A stretch of 26,912 nucleotides of DNA from positions 1-26,912 of the forward strand of contig JAZLLT010000103.1 in NCBI GenBank assembly GCA_045598325.1, read 5' to 3'. Origin of the DNA: RUG14130 sp045598325 (GTDB taxonomy: Bacteria > Bacillota > Clostridia > Christensenellales > Aristaeellaceae). How positions within the stretch are numbered: position 1 is the first letter of the stretch; each line of letters opens with the position of its first letter. Below, one piece after another: positions 7,554 to 15,168 of this stretch. Position numbers and translations under genes: made by a program. The notes below the pieces were generated by a model. It saw only the letters and a program-made list of their open reading frames with translations. It searched no databases and had not been told where the DNA came from.

Positions 7554-8909
7554 ATGCAGGCAAAGAAATCTTCCATGACCACAGACCTTACAAGCGGCAA
7601 TGTGGTAAAGCAACTCGTCCTGTTCGCGCTGCCCTTGTTCCTCAGTAACGCACTGCAGGCGGTCTACAATCTGGTCGACATGATCGTCGTCGGAAATTAT
7701 GTGGGCGCGGCGGGCATGTCCGCGGTCTCCACGGGCGGCGAGACGCTTCATCTGCTGACCTTCCTCGCCATGGGCTTTTCCTCGGCGGGTCAGGTGCTCA
7801 TCGCGCAGGATGTGGGCGCGGGCAGAATGGACAGCGTCAGAAAGACCATCGGTACGCTGTTTACCCTGCTCATGAGCGCGTCTATCGCGATGACGGTGAT
7901 ATGCTATTTCATCCGCGGGAACATTCTTTCCTGGCTCAATACGCCCGCAGATGCCTACGGTTACACGATGGATTACACGGTCACCTGCATCCTCGGTCTG
8001 TTCTTTATCTACGGCTACAACGCGGTTTCCGCCATCCTGCGCGGCATGGGCGACAGCAAGCGCCCCTTCGTGTTCATCGGCGTTGCCGCCATCCTCAACA
8101 TCATCCTGGATATTTGGTTTGTGAAATATCTGGGCATGGCCGCCTACGGCGCCGCCCTCGCTACGGTCATCGGGCAGGGCGTGTCCTTTGTGGCGTCCAT
8201 CATCTATCTGTATATCAAGCGGGAGAAATTCGGCTTCGATTTCAAGCCCGCATCCTTCCGCCCGGAGAAAGAAGCGGTCAAAAAACTGCTTGCCCTCGGC
8301 ATCCCCATGGCGATCCAGTCCGCGGCAGTTTCTTTCAGCAAGATCGTCCTGACCGCGTGGATCAACGCGTACGATGTGGTTTACAGCGCACTGGGCGGCG
8401 TTTACAACAAGGTCAACATGATGGCGGGCATCGTATCCAACTCCTTCACCACCGCGGGCAGCACCATGGTGGGGCAGAATCTCGGCGCGAAGAAATACGA
8501 CCGCGTGCCCAAGGTGCTTTCCACGGTGCTGTGGATCGGCACGGCCATCTTCACGGTATGCTCGGTCGCCCTGTTCCTGTTCTCGGATTCCATCTTCGGC
8601 CTGTTCACGAGTGATGCCGCGGTGCTGGCGGCGGCAGGCGTGCTGGTGCTTCCCACCATCATCAACTTCTACGGCTCCGACACCCGAGCCATGGCTTTCT
8701 CCATCATCAACGGCAGCGGCAACACCCGCCTCAACCTCTGCGTCGCCCTCATCGACGGCCTCATCAGCCGCATGGGCATCGCCGCTCTGCTGGGCTTCGC
8801 CCTGCACATGGACTGCCTCGGCTTCTGGCTGGGTGATGCCATCGCGGGCTTCGTTCCCATGGTCATCGGCTGCGTTTACTACTTCAGAGGCAACTGGAGA
8901 AAAATCTGA
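7554..8909 (+). CDS. MATE family (NorM/DinF-like) exporter
   Basis: A 451-residue membrane protein with about 12 transmembrane segments. Typical MATE sequence features are LFALPLFLSNALQAVYNLVDMIVVGNYVG in the first helices, AVSAILRGMGDSKRPF around residues 160-175 (the conserved RGxGDxxxP loop) and a second-half repeat beginning LALGIPMAIQSAAVSFSK. It exports a cationic drug or metabolite in exchange for Na+ or H+; the substrate is unknown. Start ATG 7554 follows GGAGGT (7543-7548) with a spacing of five bases. It is divergent from the MATE gene at 6026-7384 and is followed by a hairpin terminator before the AT-rich nuclease gene. Base composition is like the rest of the window, so it does not belong to that island. 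Confidence 0.92.
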   Translation: MQAKKSSMTTDLTSGNVVKQLVLFALPLFLSNALQAVYNLVDMIVVGNYVGAAGMSAVSTGGETLHLLTFLAMGFSSAGQVLIAQDVGAGRMDSVRKTIGTLFTLLMSASIAMTVICYFIRGNILSWLNTPADAYGYTMDYTVTCILGLFFIYGYNAVSAILRGMGDSKRPFVFIGVAAILNIILDIWFVKYLGMAAYGAALATVIGQGVSFVASIIYLYIKREKFGFDFKPASFRPEKEAVKKLLALGIPMAIQSAAVSFSKIVLTAWINAYDVVYSALGGVYNKVNMMAGIVSNSFTTAGSTMVGQNLGAKKYDRVPKVLSTVLWIGTAIFTVCSVALFLFSDSIFGLFTSDAAVLAAAGVLVLPTIINFYGSDTRAMAFSIINGSGNTRLNLCVALIDGLISRMGIAALLGFALHMDCLGFWLGDAIAGFVPMVIGCVYYFRGNWRKI

Positions 8910-8913
8910 GTAA

Positions 8914-8950
8914 TTGAACGATACGAATAGCGTATCGCTCAAGTTCATTT
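8914..8950 (+). terminator. Probable terminator of the plus-strand MATE gene
   Basis: Twelve-base arms TTGAACGATACG (8914-8925) and CGTATCGCTCAA (8931-8942) with one A-C mismatch and a five-base loop, followed by the T-rich stretch GTTCATTTTC. It starts five bases after the MATE stop and marks the left edge of the AT-rich island. Confidence 0.7.
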
Positions 8951-8963
8951 TCATTTGTATAAT
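8935..8963 (+). promoter_or_regulatory. Weak candidate promoter of the zinc-ribbon nuclease gene
   Basis: A perfect TATAAT at 8958-8963, about 48 bases before the start codon. The hexamer 17 bases upstream (TCGCTC) is a poor -35 and overlaps the preceding terminator stem. A second AT-rich -10-like sequence, TATATA, is at 8974-8979. Expression may be low or conditional. Confidence 0.35.
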
Positions 8964-9010
8964 GGAATGAACTATATATATGGCGTGTTATTAACTATGG
9001 AGCAGTAGCC

Positions 9011-10801
9011 ATGAATACTCAAAAGACGCATGACGCTTTTGTAAATGAATTATCAAGTGTTAACCCAATGATAGAAGTGCTGGGCACATATTCTGGCGCG
9101 AGATTTCCCATAAAGGTACGCTGTACAGCATGCGGAAATACTTGGGATTCACTTCCAACTAATCTTTTGAAAGGGCGCAGATGCCCTAAGTGTAGCTATG
9201 TTTCAAGAGGACTTAAACGTAGAAAATCCAAAGATGAGACGATAGCAAAGATTAAAAAAATCAATCCCGATATTGATGTTATTGGTGAATACAAGAAAAC
9301 ATCCACAAAAGTGTTGGCTAAGTGTAAAATCTGTGGATATGAGTGGAAAGTGCTTCCATCGTCTTTACAATGTGGCTCTGGCTGTCCCAAATGTGCCCGG
9401 GTCGGGACATCGTTTGTCGAGCAAACCATTTTACTGTCACTAGAAAAACTAACAGGGTTTGAAGCAGTTTCACGAAACCGTACACTCATTGGCTTGGAAC
9501 TAGATATATATATTCCAGAGTTAAAATTTGCTGTCGAATATGGCGCATGGCCATGGCACGAAGGAAAAGAAGCAAGAGATGAAGAAAAAATAAAGCGTTG
9601 CACAGAAAAACACATAAAGTTGATAGAGATTTTTGATGCATATCCTGACGAAACATATATAGGGAAAAACAAATGGTATTTCAAAGAGAATATTAGTAGA
9701 ATTTCAAACAGCAACATTGTCAGAGAAATTGTCATAAGGTTATGTAATGAAATAGGAATTCGATATTCGCTTTCGGATTCTGATTTTGCTGAGATACAGA
9801 GGCAAGCTAGATTGAATTCTAGAACGATGACTACGAGCGAGCTAAATACGAAACTGCATGAGAATGGGATTAACATTGAAGTGCTCAGTGAGTATCAAGA
9901 TATGTTAACAAAAGTTCGTGCTAAGTGTCTCATTTGTGAAAATGAATGGAATGTTATTCCAGCCAGCCTGCTAAGGGGGCTAGGATGCCCCCAATGTGCT
10001 AATAAGTCGCGAGGAGATAAACGACGTAAATCAAAAGAACAGTTTATTTTTGAATTAAGTAAAGCTAACCCTAATGTAGAAGTTCTTGGTGAGTATAAAA
10101 ACACAAATACTCATATTGAGGTAAGGTGTAGAAGACACAATGTTATTTGGAACACGCTTCCTTATACGCTATTAAGAGGTGGAGGATGTCCACAATGTCG
10201 TATTGAAAAAATCCGATATTCTTTGAGAAAATCAGAACGACAGTTTATTAGCGACTTATTCCAAGTGAACCCCAATATTGAAGTTATTGGCAATTATGAA
10301 AACAATAGGGCGAAAATCGAAGTGAGTTGTAAAATATGTTCAGATAGATGGATGGCAATTCCGTCTACGCTATTAAAAGGAGAGGGATGCCCAAAGTGCG
10401 GTAGAATAGCTCAAGCCAATGCTCGGAGAAAAACGAACTCTCAATTTATTCATGAACTTGGAAGAATTAATCCTTGTGTAGAAGTTAAGGAGGATTATCA
10501 AGGTAACAAATCTCCAATTTTAGTACAATGCAAAATATGTATGCGAGAGTGGAAGGCAGTCCCAACTAGTTTATTACGTGGAAGTGGGTGCCCGTTTTGT
10601 GCTGGAAACAAGAGAAAGACTCATGAGTCTTTTGTCGAAGAAATAGGTAAGAAAAATCCCGACATAATTATTCTCGGATATTATCAAAATGCCAAGACTA
10701 AAATTCTAATACGCTGCAGAAAATGCAATTATGAATGGGAAGTATCGCCTACTAATCTATTGTCGGGAAGAGGATGTCCAAACTGCCGTAAACGCCAGTA
10801 A
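9011..10801 (+). CDS. Seven-repeat zinc-ribbon protein with embedded Vsr-like PD-(D/E)XK nuclease
   Basis: A 596-residue protein, not recognised as a named gene. Seven modules read roughly: F-x2-E-L-x3-NP-x-I-E-V-x-G-x-Y ... C-x2-C-x4-W-x3-P-x2-LL-x-G-x-GCP-x-C. The four ligands are always C-x2-C-x16-C-x2-C: Cys38/41/58/61, 105/108/125/128, 306/309/326/329, 373/His376/393/396, 440/443/460/463, 507/510/527/530 and 569/572/589/592. Repeat 4 has His for the second Cys. Between repeats 2 and 3 (about 135-260) is a PD-(D/E)XK, Vsr-like core: Glu137, ELDIYIP with Asp165, FAVEY with Glu176, then WPWH (180-183) and EKHIKLIEIFD. I infer nucleic-acid binding by the ribbons and cleavage by the core. As I recall, such modules occur in phage- and homing-nuclease-related proteins. 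ATG 9011 follows GGAG (8999-9002). The gene is AT-rich (33% and 47% G+C in two counted lines, against about 60% nearby) and stands alone, which suggests transfer. A defence or selfish (homing) role is speculative. Confidence 0.85.
   Translation: MNTQKTHDAFVNELSSVNPMIEVLGTYSGARFPIKVRCTACGNTWDSLPTNLLKGRRCPKCSYVSRGLKRRKSKDETIAKIKKINPDIDVIGEYKKTSTKVLAKCKICGYEWKVLPSSLQCGSGCPKCARVGTSFVEQTILLSLEKLTGFEAVSRNRTLIGLELDIYIPELKFAVEYGAWPWHEGKEARDEEKIKRCTEKHIKLIEIFDAYPDETYIGKNKWYFKENISRISNSNIVREIVIRLCNEIGIRYSLSDSDFAEIQRQARLNSRTMTTSELNTKLHENGINIEVLSEYQDMLTKVRAKCLICENEWNVIPASLLRGLGCPQCANKSRGDKRRKSKEQFIFELSKANPNVEVLGEYKNTNTHIEVRCRRHNVIWNTLPYTLLRGGGCPQCRIEKIRYSLRKSERQFISDLFQVNPNIEVIGNYENNRAKIEVSCKICSDRWMAIPSTLLKGEGCPKCGRIAQANARRKTNSQFIHELGRINPCVEVKEDYQGNKSPILVQCKICMREWKAVPTSLLRGSGCPFCAGNKRKTHESFVEEIGKKNPDIIILGYYQNAKTKILIRCRKCNYEWEVSPTNLLSGRGCPNCRKRQ
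9026..10798 (+). repeat. Coding tandem repeat, 201-bp period (seven diverged zinc-ribbon units)
   Basis: Units begin at about 9026, 9227, 9830, 10031, 10232, 10433 and 10619. First-Cys positions are 67 residues apart (38-105, 306-373-440-507), except 62 between the last two. Repeats 2 and 3 are 201 residues apart, exactly three periods, so the nuclease core occupies the room of two units. The DNA copies are diverged in sequence, so the array is old and not a recent slippage product. Confidence 0.85.
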
Positions 10802-10808
10802 TGCTATC

Positions 10809-10866
10809 ATAAGAACAAAGTCTACTTAATTGGTAGTTACACCAGTCTCGTAGACTTTGTTCTTAT
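10809..10866. terminator. Long perfect inverted repeat, probable bidirectional terminator
   Basis: Perfect 17-base arms (10809-10825 and 10850-10866) surround a 24-base loop. It starts seven bases after the stop of the zinc-ribbon gene and lies before the convergent SGNH gene. The tail is T-rich but has no clean T run. The stem ends ATAAGAAC/GTTCTTAT, so it could act in both directions. It could also be the end of a former mobile element. Confidence 0.6.
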
Positions 10867-10928
10867 TTAGTTTGTATAATTTCCTTGCTAGCACTTACTA
10901 CTTTGATGCAACAATATATGTGGTCTGG

Positions 10929-11876
10929 TCAGAACCCCAGTCTCTCGATTTCCCTTACCAGATTTCTTCCGTAGACCTCCGCGCCGAAGCAGTTCGGGTG
11001 GAGTTTGTCGAGGAAATATTCGGGCAGATGGGGGACAAGGGAGAAGCCGTCAACGATTTTGACATTTGCGTACTTGCCGGCGATCTTCTTCACATTTTCG
11101 CAGAACCTCGTGAGCGTGTCCTCGGAGTTCGGCACATCGCCTCTCCACAGGGGCGTCACGCACAAAACGGGCGTGTCTCCGTACACAGCCGTCAACTCCT
11201 CGTAGTATTCCTCGATGTCCTTCATCGTTTCGCAGCCGAACTGGTTGGTGCCCAGCGCCACGATGATCTTTTCGGGGGTATAGCCGGGCATCTTCATAAT
11301 GCTGTTTTTGTCGTACACATAGCCGCCGATGCCCTGATTGATGAGGTCGTAATTGAGGATGCGGTTGGCGACGCACACATAGGTGCATGCGGAGCGGAGA
11401 GGACCGAAGCCCTGCGTGATGGAATCGCCGAGCCAGAGCACTTTCGAGCCCTTTTTCGCGGGAATGACGGGCTTATCAACCTCGAAATTGCGGATGAGCA
11501 CGGTGGCGTCCGCGGGCAGATAGATCGTCACTTTCTTGCTTCCGGCCGGGAAATCAAAGGTGAGCGTGCCTTTCTCGTCCATACCGTGCACATAACGGAT
11601 GTCGATGATCTGCTCATTTACCGCCGCCTCGAAACTGTCCTCGGAGCCCTTCCAGATGATTTTGTAATCAAAGGAAACGGCGGTGGCTTCCGTCATGAAT
11701 TCCAGCGTCTTGCCGGTGGAGGCGGTGCAGCGGTCGTACCAGAAGTCGAATGCTTTCTTGAAATAGGCGATCTGCTCCTTGCTGTACTGGAACGCCTGAA
11801 GCCAGCCGTCCGATGTCTCTTCAAATTCATACGCGCCGAAATAGATCTTTTTCAGTTCCGCATTTGACAGTTTCAT
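10929..11876 (-). CDS. SGNH-hydrolase (GDSL-type) carbohydrate esterase, cytoplasmic
   Basis: A 315-residue two-domain protein. Residues about 15-135 look like a beta-sandwich (jelly-roll) domain of the kind preceding the catalytic domain in CE2-like or SsfX3-like esterases. Residues 143-315 are an SGNH hydrolase with block I WLGDSITQG (nucleophile Ser152), block II Gly184 in QGIGG, block III Asn211 in LGTNQF, and block V DKLHPN with Asp290 and His293. It probably removes an acetyl or other acyl group from a sugar. It has no signal peptide, so it would act inside the cell, for example on imported acetylated xylo-oligosaccharides or amino sugars; the substrate is not shown. The start has GAGGAG (11889-11884) seven bases upstream. 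It is the last gene of the minus-strand operon, 22 bases after sufBD. Confidence 0.88.
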   Translation of the reverse strand: MKLSNAELKKIYFGAYEFEETSDGWLQAFQYSKEQIAYFKKAFDFWYDRCTASTGKTLEFMTEATAVSFDYKIIWKGSEDSFEAAVNEQIIDIRYVHGMDEKGTLTFDFPAGSKKVTIYLPADATVLIRNFEVDKPVIPAKKGSKVLWLGDSITQGFGPLRSACTYVCVANRILNYDLINQGIGGYVYDKNSIMKMPGYTPEKIIVALGTNQFGCETMKDIEEYYEELTAVYGDTPVLCVTPLWRGDVPNSEDTLTRFCENVKKIAGKYANVKIVDGFSLVPHLPEYFLDKLHPNCFGAEVYGRNLVREIERLGF

Positions 11877-11898
11877 TTGTTTTCTCCTCTTGCGTTTC

Positions 11899-12816
11899 TT
11901 ACGACAGGAATCCTTCCACGATCTTCGCTTCGGCTTCCTCTTCGGTGAGCCCCAGCGTGCGCAGTTTCAGGATCTGCTCTCCCGCAATCTTGCCGATGGC
12001 GGCTTCGTGGATGAGGGCGGCGTCGCAGTTGCGCGCGAACAGGCGGGGAGAGGCGTCCACCTGCGCCTGCTCGGAAATGATGGCGTCGCACTCGGTGTGA
12101 CCCGTGCAGGGGGCGTTGCCGACGACGGTGGAGATGTACTCCTGATAGGACTTGTCTCTCGCGACGGATCTGGAAACCACATCCGCCGCGCTGCCATCAC
12201 CGTTCATTTCCACCTTGAACACGGTGGAAGCCCGCTGCTCTTTTTCGGTCAGCAGCCTCTCGCGGATGATGAGACGCGCGTCCTTTTCCAGCGTGCAGGT
12301 GGTGTTCCTCGTGGTGCGGTCCACGCCGCCGATCTGGGAGGTGTCCATTTCCAGCACCGCGCCTTCCTCCAGGAAGCACTCGGTGACGGGGTCGATGGAG
12401 CGCAGTCCTTCGCCCTTGCCCGTGCCCACATGGCGCTCGATGTATTTCACATGGGAGCCCTTGGCAAGGAAGAAGCGGTGGATGCCGTTGTGGCGGGCGG
12501 GTTCGCCTGTCTCGGTGTGCACGCCGCAGCCCGCGACGATGGTCACATCCGCCATTTCGCCCACATAAAAATCGTTGTAGACGAGGTCGTCCACATCACC
12601 GTGGGTCACGCAGGCGGGGATGGAAACGCTCTCGCCCTTCGTGCCCGGGCGGATGCGGATCTCAAGCCCCGGCTTGTCTTCTTTGCTGATGATGGCGATA
12701 TTGTCGCTGGACTGCCTGCCCGCGCAGGTGCCGTCTACGCGCAGGTTGTACGCGCCCTTGAATTTGCCGTCCCAGTCCTGAATGAGAGAGAGCAGGTTTT
12801 CGGTGATGTTATCCAT
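11899..12816 (-). CDS. SufB/SufD-family Fe-S cluster scaffold (minimal SufBC/SMS type)
   Basis: A 305-residue beta-helix scaffold protein of the SufBD family, partner of the SufC ATPase in building Fe-S clusters in the cytoplasm. The C-terminal half is typical: CTGHTECDAIISEQ (237-250), ASPRLFARNCDAALIHEAAIGKI (255-277, His270-Glu271) and the ending LGLTEEEAEAKIVEGFL. It is much shorter than E. coli SufB (about 495) or SufD (about 423), as in the compact SufCB systems of archaea and anaerobic Clostridia. ATG 12816 is chosen because AAGGAGG (12832-12826) lies nine bases upstream; a GTG at 12840 would translate that SD. The start overlaps the sufC stop by eight bases, so translation is coupled. 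No SufS, SufU or SufE is nearby. Confidence 0.9.
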   Translation of the reverse strand: MDNITENLLSLIQDWDGKFKGAYNLRVDGTCAGRQSSDNIAIISKEDKPGLEIRIRPGTKGESVSIPACVTHGDVDDLVYNDFYVGEMADVTIVAGCGVHTETGEPARHNGIHRFFLAKGSHVKYIERHVGTGKGEGLRSIDPVTECFLEEGAVLEMDTSQIGGVDRTTRNTTCTLEKDARLIIRERLLTEKEQRASTVFKVEMNGDGSAADVVSRSVARDKSYQEYISTVVGNAPCTGHTECDAIISEQAQVDASPRLFARNCDAALIHEAAIGKIAGEQILKLRTLGLTEEEAEAKIVEGFLS

Positions 12817-13540
12817 TGATGACTGCCTCCTTCTTTTCACAGACGGACGCGATGTTGCCGCTGTTGATGAGAGAAGTGAGCACCTCGTCTCCGCTGCCGG
12901 TCATGCGCACATGGCCGTCTGCCAGCAGCACGATCTCATCGGCAATGCGCAGGATGCGCTCCTGATGGGAAACGATAACAAGCGTCCCTTCGGGGGAGCG
13001 GCGCAGGGCGTCGAAGGTCTTGATGAGCCCCGCGAAAGACCAGATGTCGATGCCGGCTTCGGGCTCATCGAAGATGGATACGGGGGCTTTTCTTGCCAGT
13101 ACTGTGGCGATTTCGATGCGCTTCATTTCGCCGCCGGAAAGGGTGTTGTTGATCTCGCGGTCGAGGTAGTCGCGGGCGCACAGACCCACGCCCGCCATGA
13201 TGTCACACAGGCGGCTTTCCTTTACTTTTTCACCCGCGGCGATGTCGATGAGCATGCGCACGGTGAGCCCCTTGAAGCGGACCGGCTGCTGGAAGGCAAA
13301 GGCGATTCCCTTGCGGGCGCGCTCGGTCACATTAAGCCCCGTGATGTCTTCGCCGTCCAGAAGGATGGTGCCGCGCTCGGGCGTGATGATGCCCGCCATG
13401 ACCTTGGCAAGGGTGGTTTTTCCGCCGCCATTGGGTCCGGTGATGGCGATGAGTTTGCGGTCCGGCACGGTCAGAGATACATTGTCCAGTACCTTTTTGC
13501 CGTCCGGCGTGGTCCAAGAAATGTTTTTGAGTTCAAGCAT
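12809..13540 (-). CDS. sufC: SufC-type ABC ATPase for Fe-S cluster assembly
   Basis: A 243-residue soluble ABC ATPase. The Walker A is GPNGGGKTT (near 35-43), the Q-loop region is AFAFQQPVRFKGL, the signature is LSGGEMKR and the Walker B is SIFDEPEAGID. The Q-loop and EPEAGID segments are characteristic of SufC rather than of transport ATPases. It forms a complex with the SufBD protein encoded just downstream, overlapping by eight bases. The start has GGAG (13552-13549) eight bases upstream. It lies 18 bases after the ROK/SIS fusion gene, probably on the same transcript. The order sufC-sufBD, with no other suf gene, matches the minimal two-gene system seen in anaerobes. Confidence 0.93.
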   Translation of the reverse strand: MLELKNISWTTPDGKKVLDNVSLTVPDRKLIAITGPNGGGKTTLAKVMAGIITPERGTILLDGEDITGLNVTERARKGIAFAFQQPVRFKGLTVRMLIDIAAGEKVKESRLCDIMAGVGLCARDYLDREINNTLSGGEMKRIEIATVLARKAPVSIFDEPEAGIDIWSFAGLIKTFDALRRSPEGTLVIVSHQERILRIADEIVLLADGHVRMTGSGDEVLTSLINSGNIASVCEKKEAVING

Positions 13541-13558
13541 GTTTGTTTCTCCGTTTGT

Positions 13559-15145
13559 TTATCCGAAAAAGTGTGCTTCCAGCATGCCGCACAGGGCATG
13601 GTAGATGGGCAGGTGACATTCCTGAACATCGGCGGGGCAGGAGCCGGGCGCGACGATGGCGATATCGCACATCTCCCGCAGTTTCCCGCCGTTTCCGCCG
13701 GTCAGGGCAATGGTTTTCATGTCTTTGGCTTTGGCGACTTCCACGGCATAGGACACATTTTTGCTGTTGCCGCTGGTGGAGATGCCGATGAGAACATCGC
13801 CGGGTTTGCCCAGTCCCAGCGTCTGCTGGGCGTAGGTGTAAAGGGGATCGCAGTCGTTGACGAAAGCGGAGGAGAGGGCGCTGTGCCCTGTGAGCGCGAT
13901 GGCGGGAAGGGCGCCCTGCAGTTTGTCCATGACGCCGCCGCCCGTTACGGGCCGCTTCAGCCAGAATCCCTTCATCAGTTCGCCCACGATATGCTCGCAG
14001 TCCGCGCAGGAGCCGCCGTTTCCGCACAGAAGCAGTTTTCCGCCTTTTTCGTAGCAGTCGCGGATGGTCAGATAGGCGTCCATGAGGCTTTCCTTCACGC
14101 AGGAAAGATGGGGATATTTCTCAAATAAGCCGTTAAAGTATTTGAGTACCTTCTCATCGCTCTCTCCGGCTTCCGCCATCGGGTCGATGCCGAGGTTGTA
14201 AAGCGCCGTCATTACAGCGGCGTAGTCGCCCAGATTTTCTCCCGTTTCGGCGGGCACGACTTGCACCGCGCCGTAGGAGTAGGGGATGGCTTCCTTTTTG
14301 AGTTCCGCGTCCATGGCGGGGATGAGCAGATCGCCGCTCCTGACAAAGATGCTGCCGATGACGATCTTTTCGGGATTGAAGGCGTCCACGAGCAGGGCAA
14401 GACCCTTGCCGAGCATGCGGCCTGTGTCCTCATAGATGCGTTTTGCGTCCGTGTCGCCAGCGTGCGCGTAGTCGGCAATGAGTTTCGCGGAGATACAGGA
14501 AAGGGGATGCCCGGCCGCTGTCCACGCGGGGGTATGACCTACGGAAAGCATCTTTTCGGTCTCACTTGCCGCGTACCGTCCGATGCCGCCGCCCGAGGTG
14601 AAACCCTCAAAGGAACCGGCTTTTCCGAAGCCAACGGGACCGTCCTCACTTAAACGCAGATGGCCGATTTCGCCTGCCATGTCGGAAGCGCCGATGAGCA
14701 GTTGACCGCCCGCGATGACGCCCGCGCCCATGCCGGTGCCCATGGTGAGGAAGATCATGTCCTTCGTTCCGCGTCCGGCGCCCAGTTTCCATTCAGCCAA
14801 CGCGCAGGCGTTGGCATCGTTCATGAGAAACGCGGGAACGCCGTAACGGCTCTGAAACAGTTCCGCCGCGGGGATATCCACCCAGCCGGGCAGGTTGGGC
14901 GGGCAGAGCACCACGCCGCGTCTGCTGTCGAGCGGTCCTCCGCAGGAGATGCCGATGGCTTCGATCTTTCTGCCCTTGACCAGTCTGTCGACGGCTCCAT
15001 ACAGAAGCGTCAGCATGTGACCGGGACCCTGCTCGGCCTCGGACGCGAAGCGGATCTTTTCGATGAGCCGTATCCCTTTATTGACACCCGCCAGCACGAC
15101 GGCGCATTTGGTACCGCCGATGTCGACGCCGATATAATACTTCAT
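13559..15145 (-). CDS. Fusion of ROK sugar kinase and GmhA-like SIS phosphosugar isomerase
   Basis: A 528-residue two-domain enzyme. Residues 1-320 are a ROK kinase: DIGGTK (8-13), catalytic Asp110 in MNDANA, MGTGMGAG (135-142), AGEIGH (157-162) and Glu180. The ROK zinc motif (CxCGxxGC) is absent; the equivalent stretch reads VGFGKAGSFEGF, so this branch lacks the structural zinc. After a short linker, residues 345-528 match GmhA (sedoheptulose-7-phosphate isomerase). They contain CGNGGSCADCEH (374-385), STSGNSKNV (456-464), and His385/Glu389/Gln508/His516 at the spacings of the four GmhA metal ligands. This suggests phosphorylation and aldose/ketose isomerisation in one protein; the sugar is unknown. 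Start 15145 is chosen over ATG 15166 because GGAGG (15158-15154) is eight bases upstream. It is first gene of the operon with sufC, sufBD and an SGNH esterase. Confidence 0.88.
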   Translation of the reverse strand: MKYYIGVDIGGTKCAVVLAGVNKGIRLIEKIRFASEAEQGPGHMLTLLYGAVDRLVKGRKIEAIGISCGGPLDSRRGVVLCPPNLPGWVDIPAAELFQSRYGVPAFLMNDANACALAEWKLGAGRGTKDMIFLTMGTGMGAGVIAGGQLLIGASDMAGEIGHLRLSEDGPVGFGKAGSFEGFTSGGGIGRYAASETEKMLSVGHTPAWTAAGHPLSCISAKLIADYAHAGDTDAKRIYEDTGRMLGKGLALLVDAFNPEKIVIGSIFVRSGDLLIPAMDAELKKEAIPYSYGAVQVVPAETGENLGDYAAVMTALYNLGIDPMAEAGESDEKVLKYFNGLFEKYPHLSCVKESLMDAYLTIRDCYEKGGKLLLCGNGGSCADCEHIVGELMKGFWLKRPVTGGGVMDKLQGALPAIALTGHSALSSAFVNDCDPLYTYAQQTLGLGKPGDVLIGISTSGNSKNVSYAVEVAKAKDMKTIALTGGNGGKLREMCDIAIVAPGSCPADVQECHLPIYHALCGMLEAHFFG

Positions 15146-15168
15146 CCTTTTATCCTCCGGACGCATCC

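Noticed and set aside
7452..8954. A 500-residue minus-strand frame opposite the plus-strand MATE gene
   Set aside because: The plus-strand protein is a clear MATE transporter with SD; the antisense translation is charged, His/Asp-rich and featureless.
9026..10798. CRISPR array or satellite repeat
   Set aside because: The 201-bp units are diverged, fully coding and encode zinc ribbons; there are no short identical repeats with unique spacers.
12817..12840. GTG start for sufBD giving eight extra residues
   Set aside because: The extra codons are the Shine-Dalgarno sequence itself; ATG 12816 is well spaced from it.
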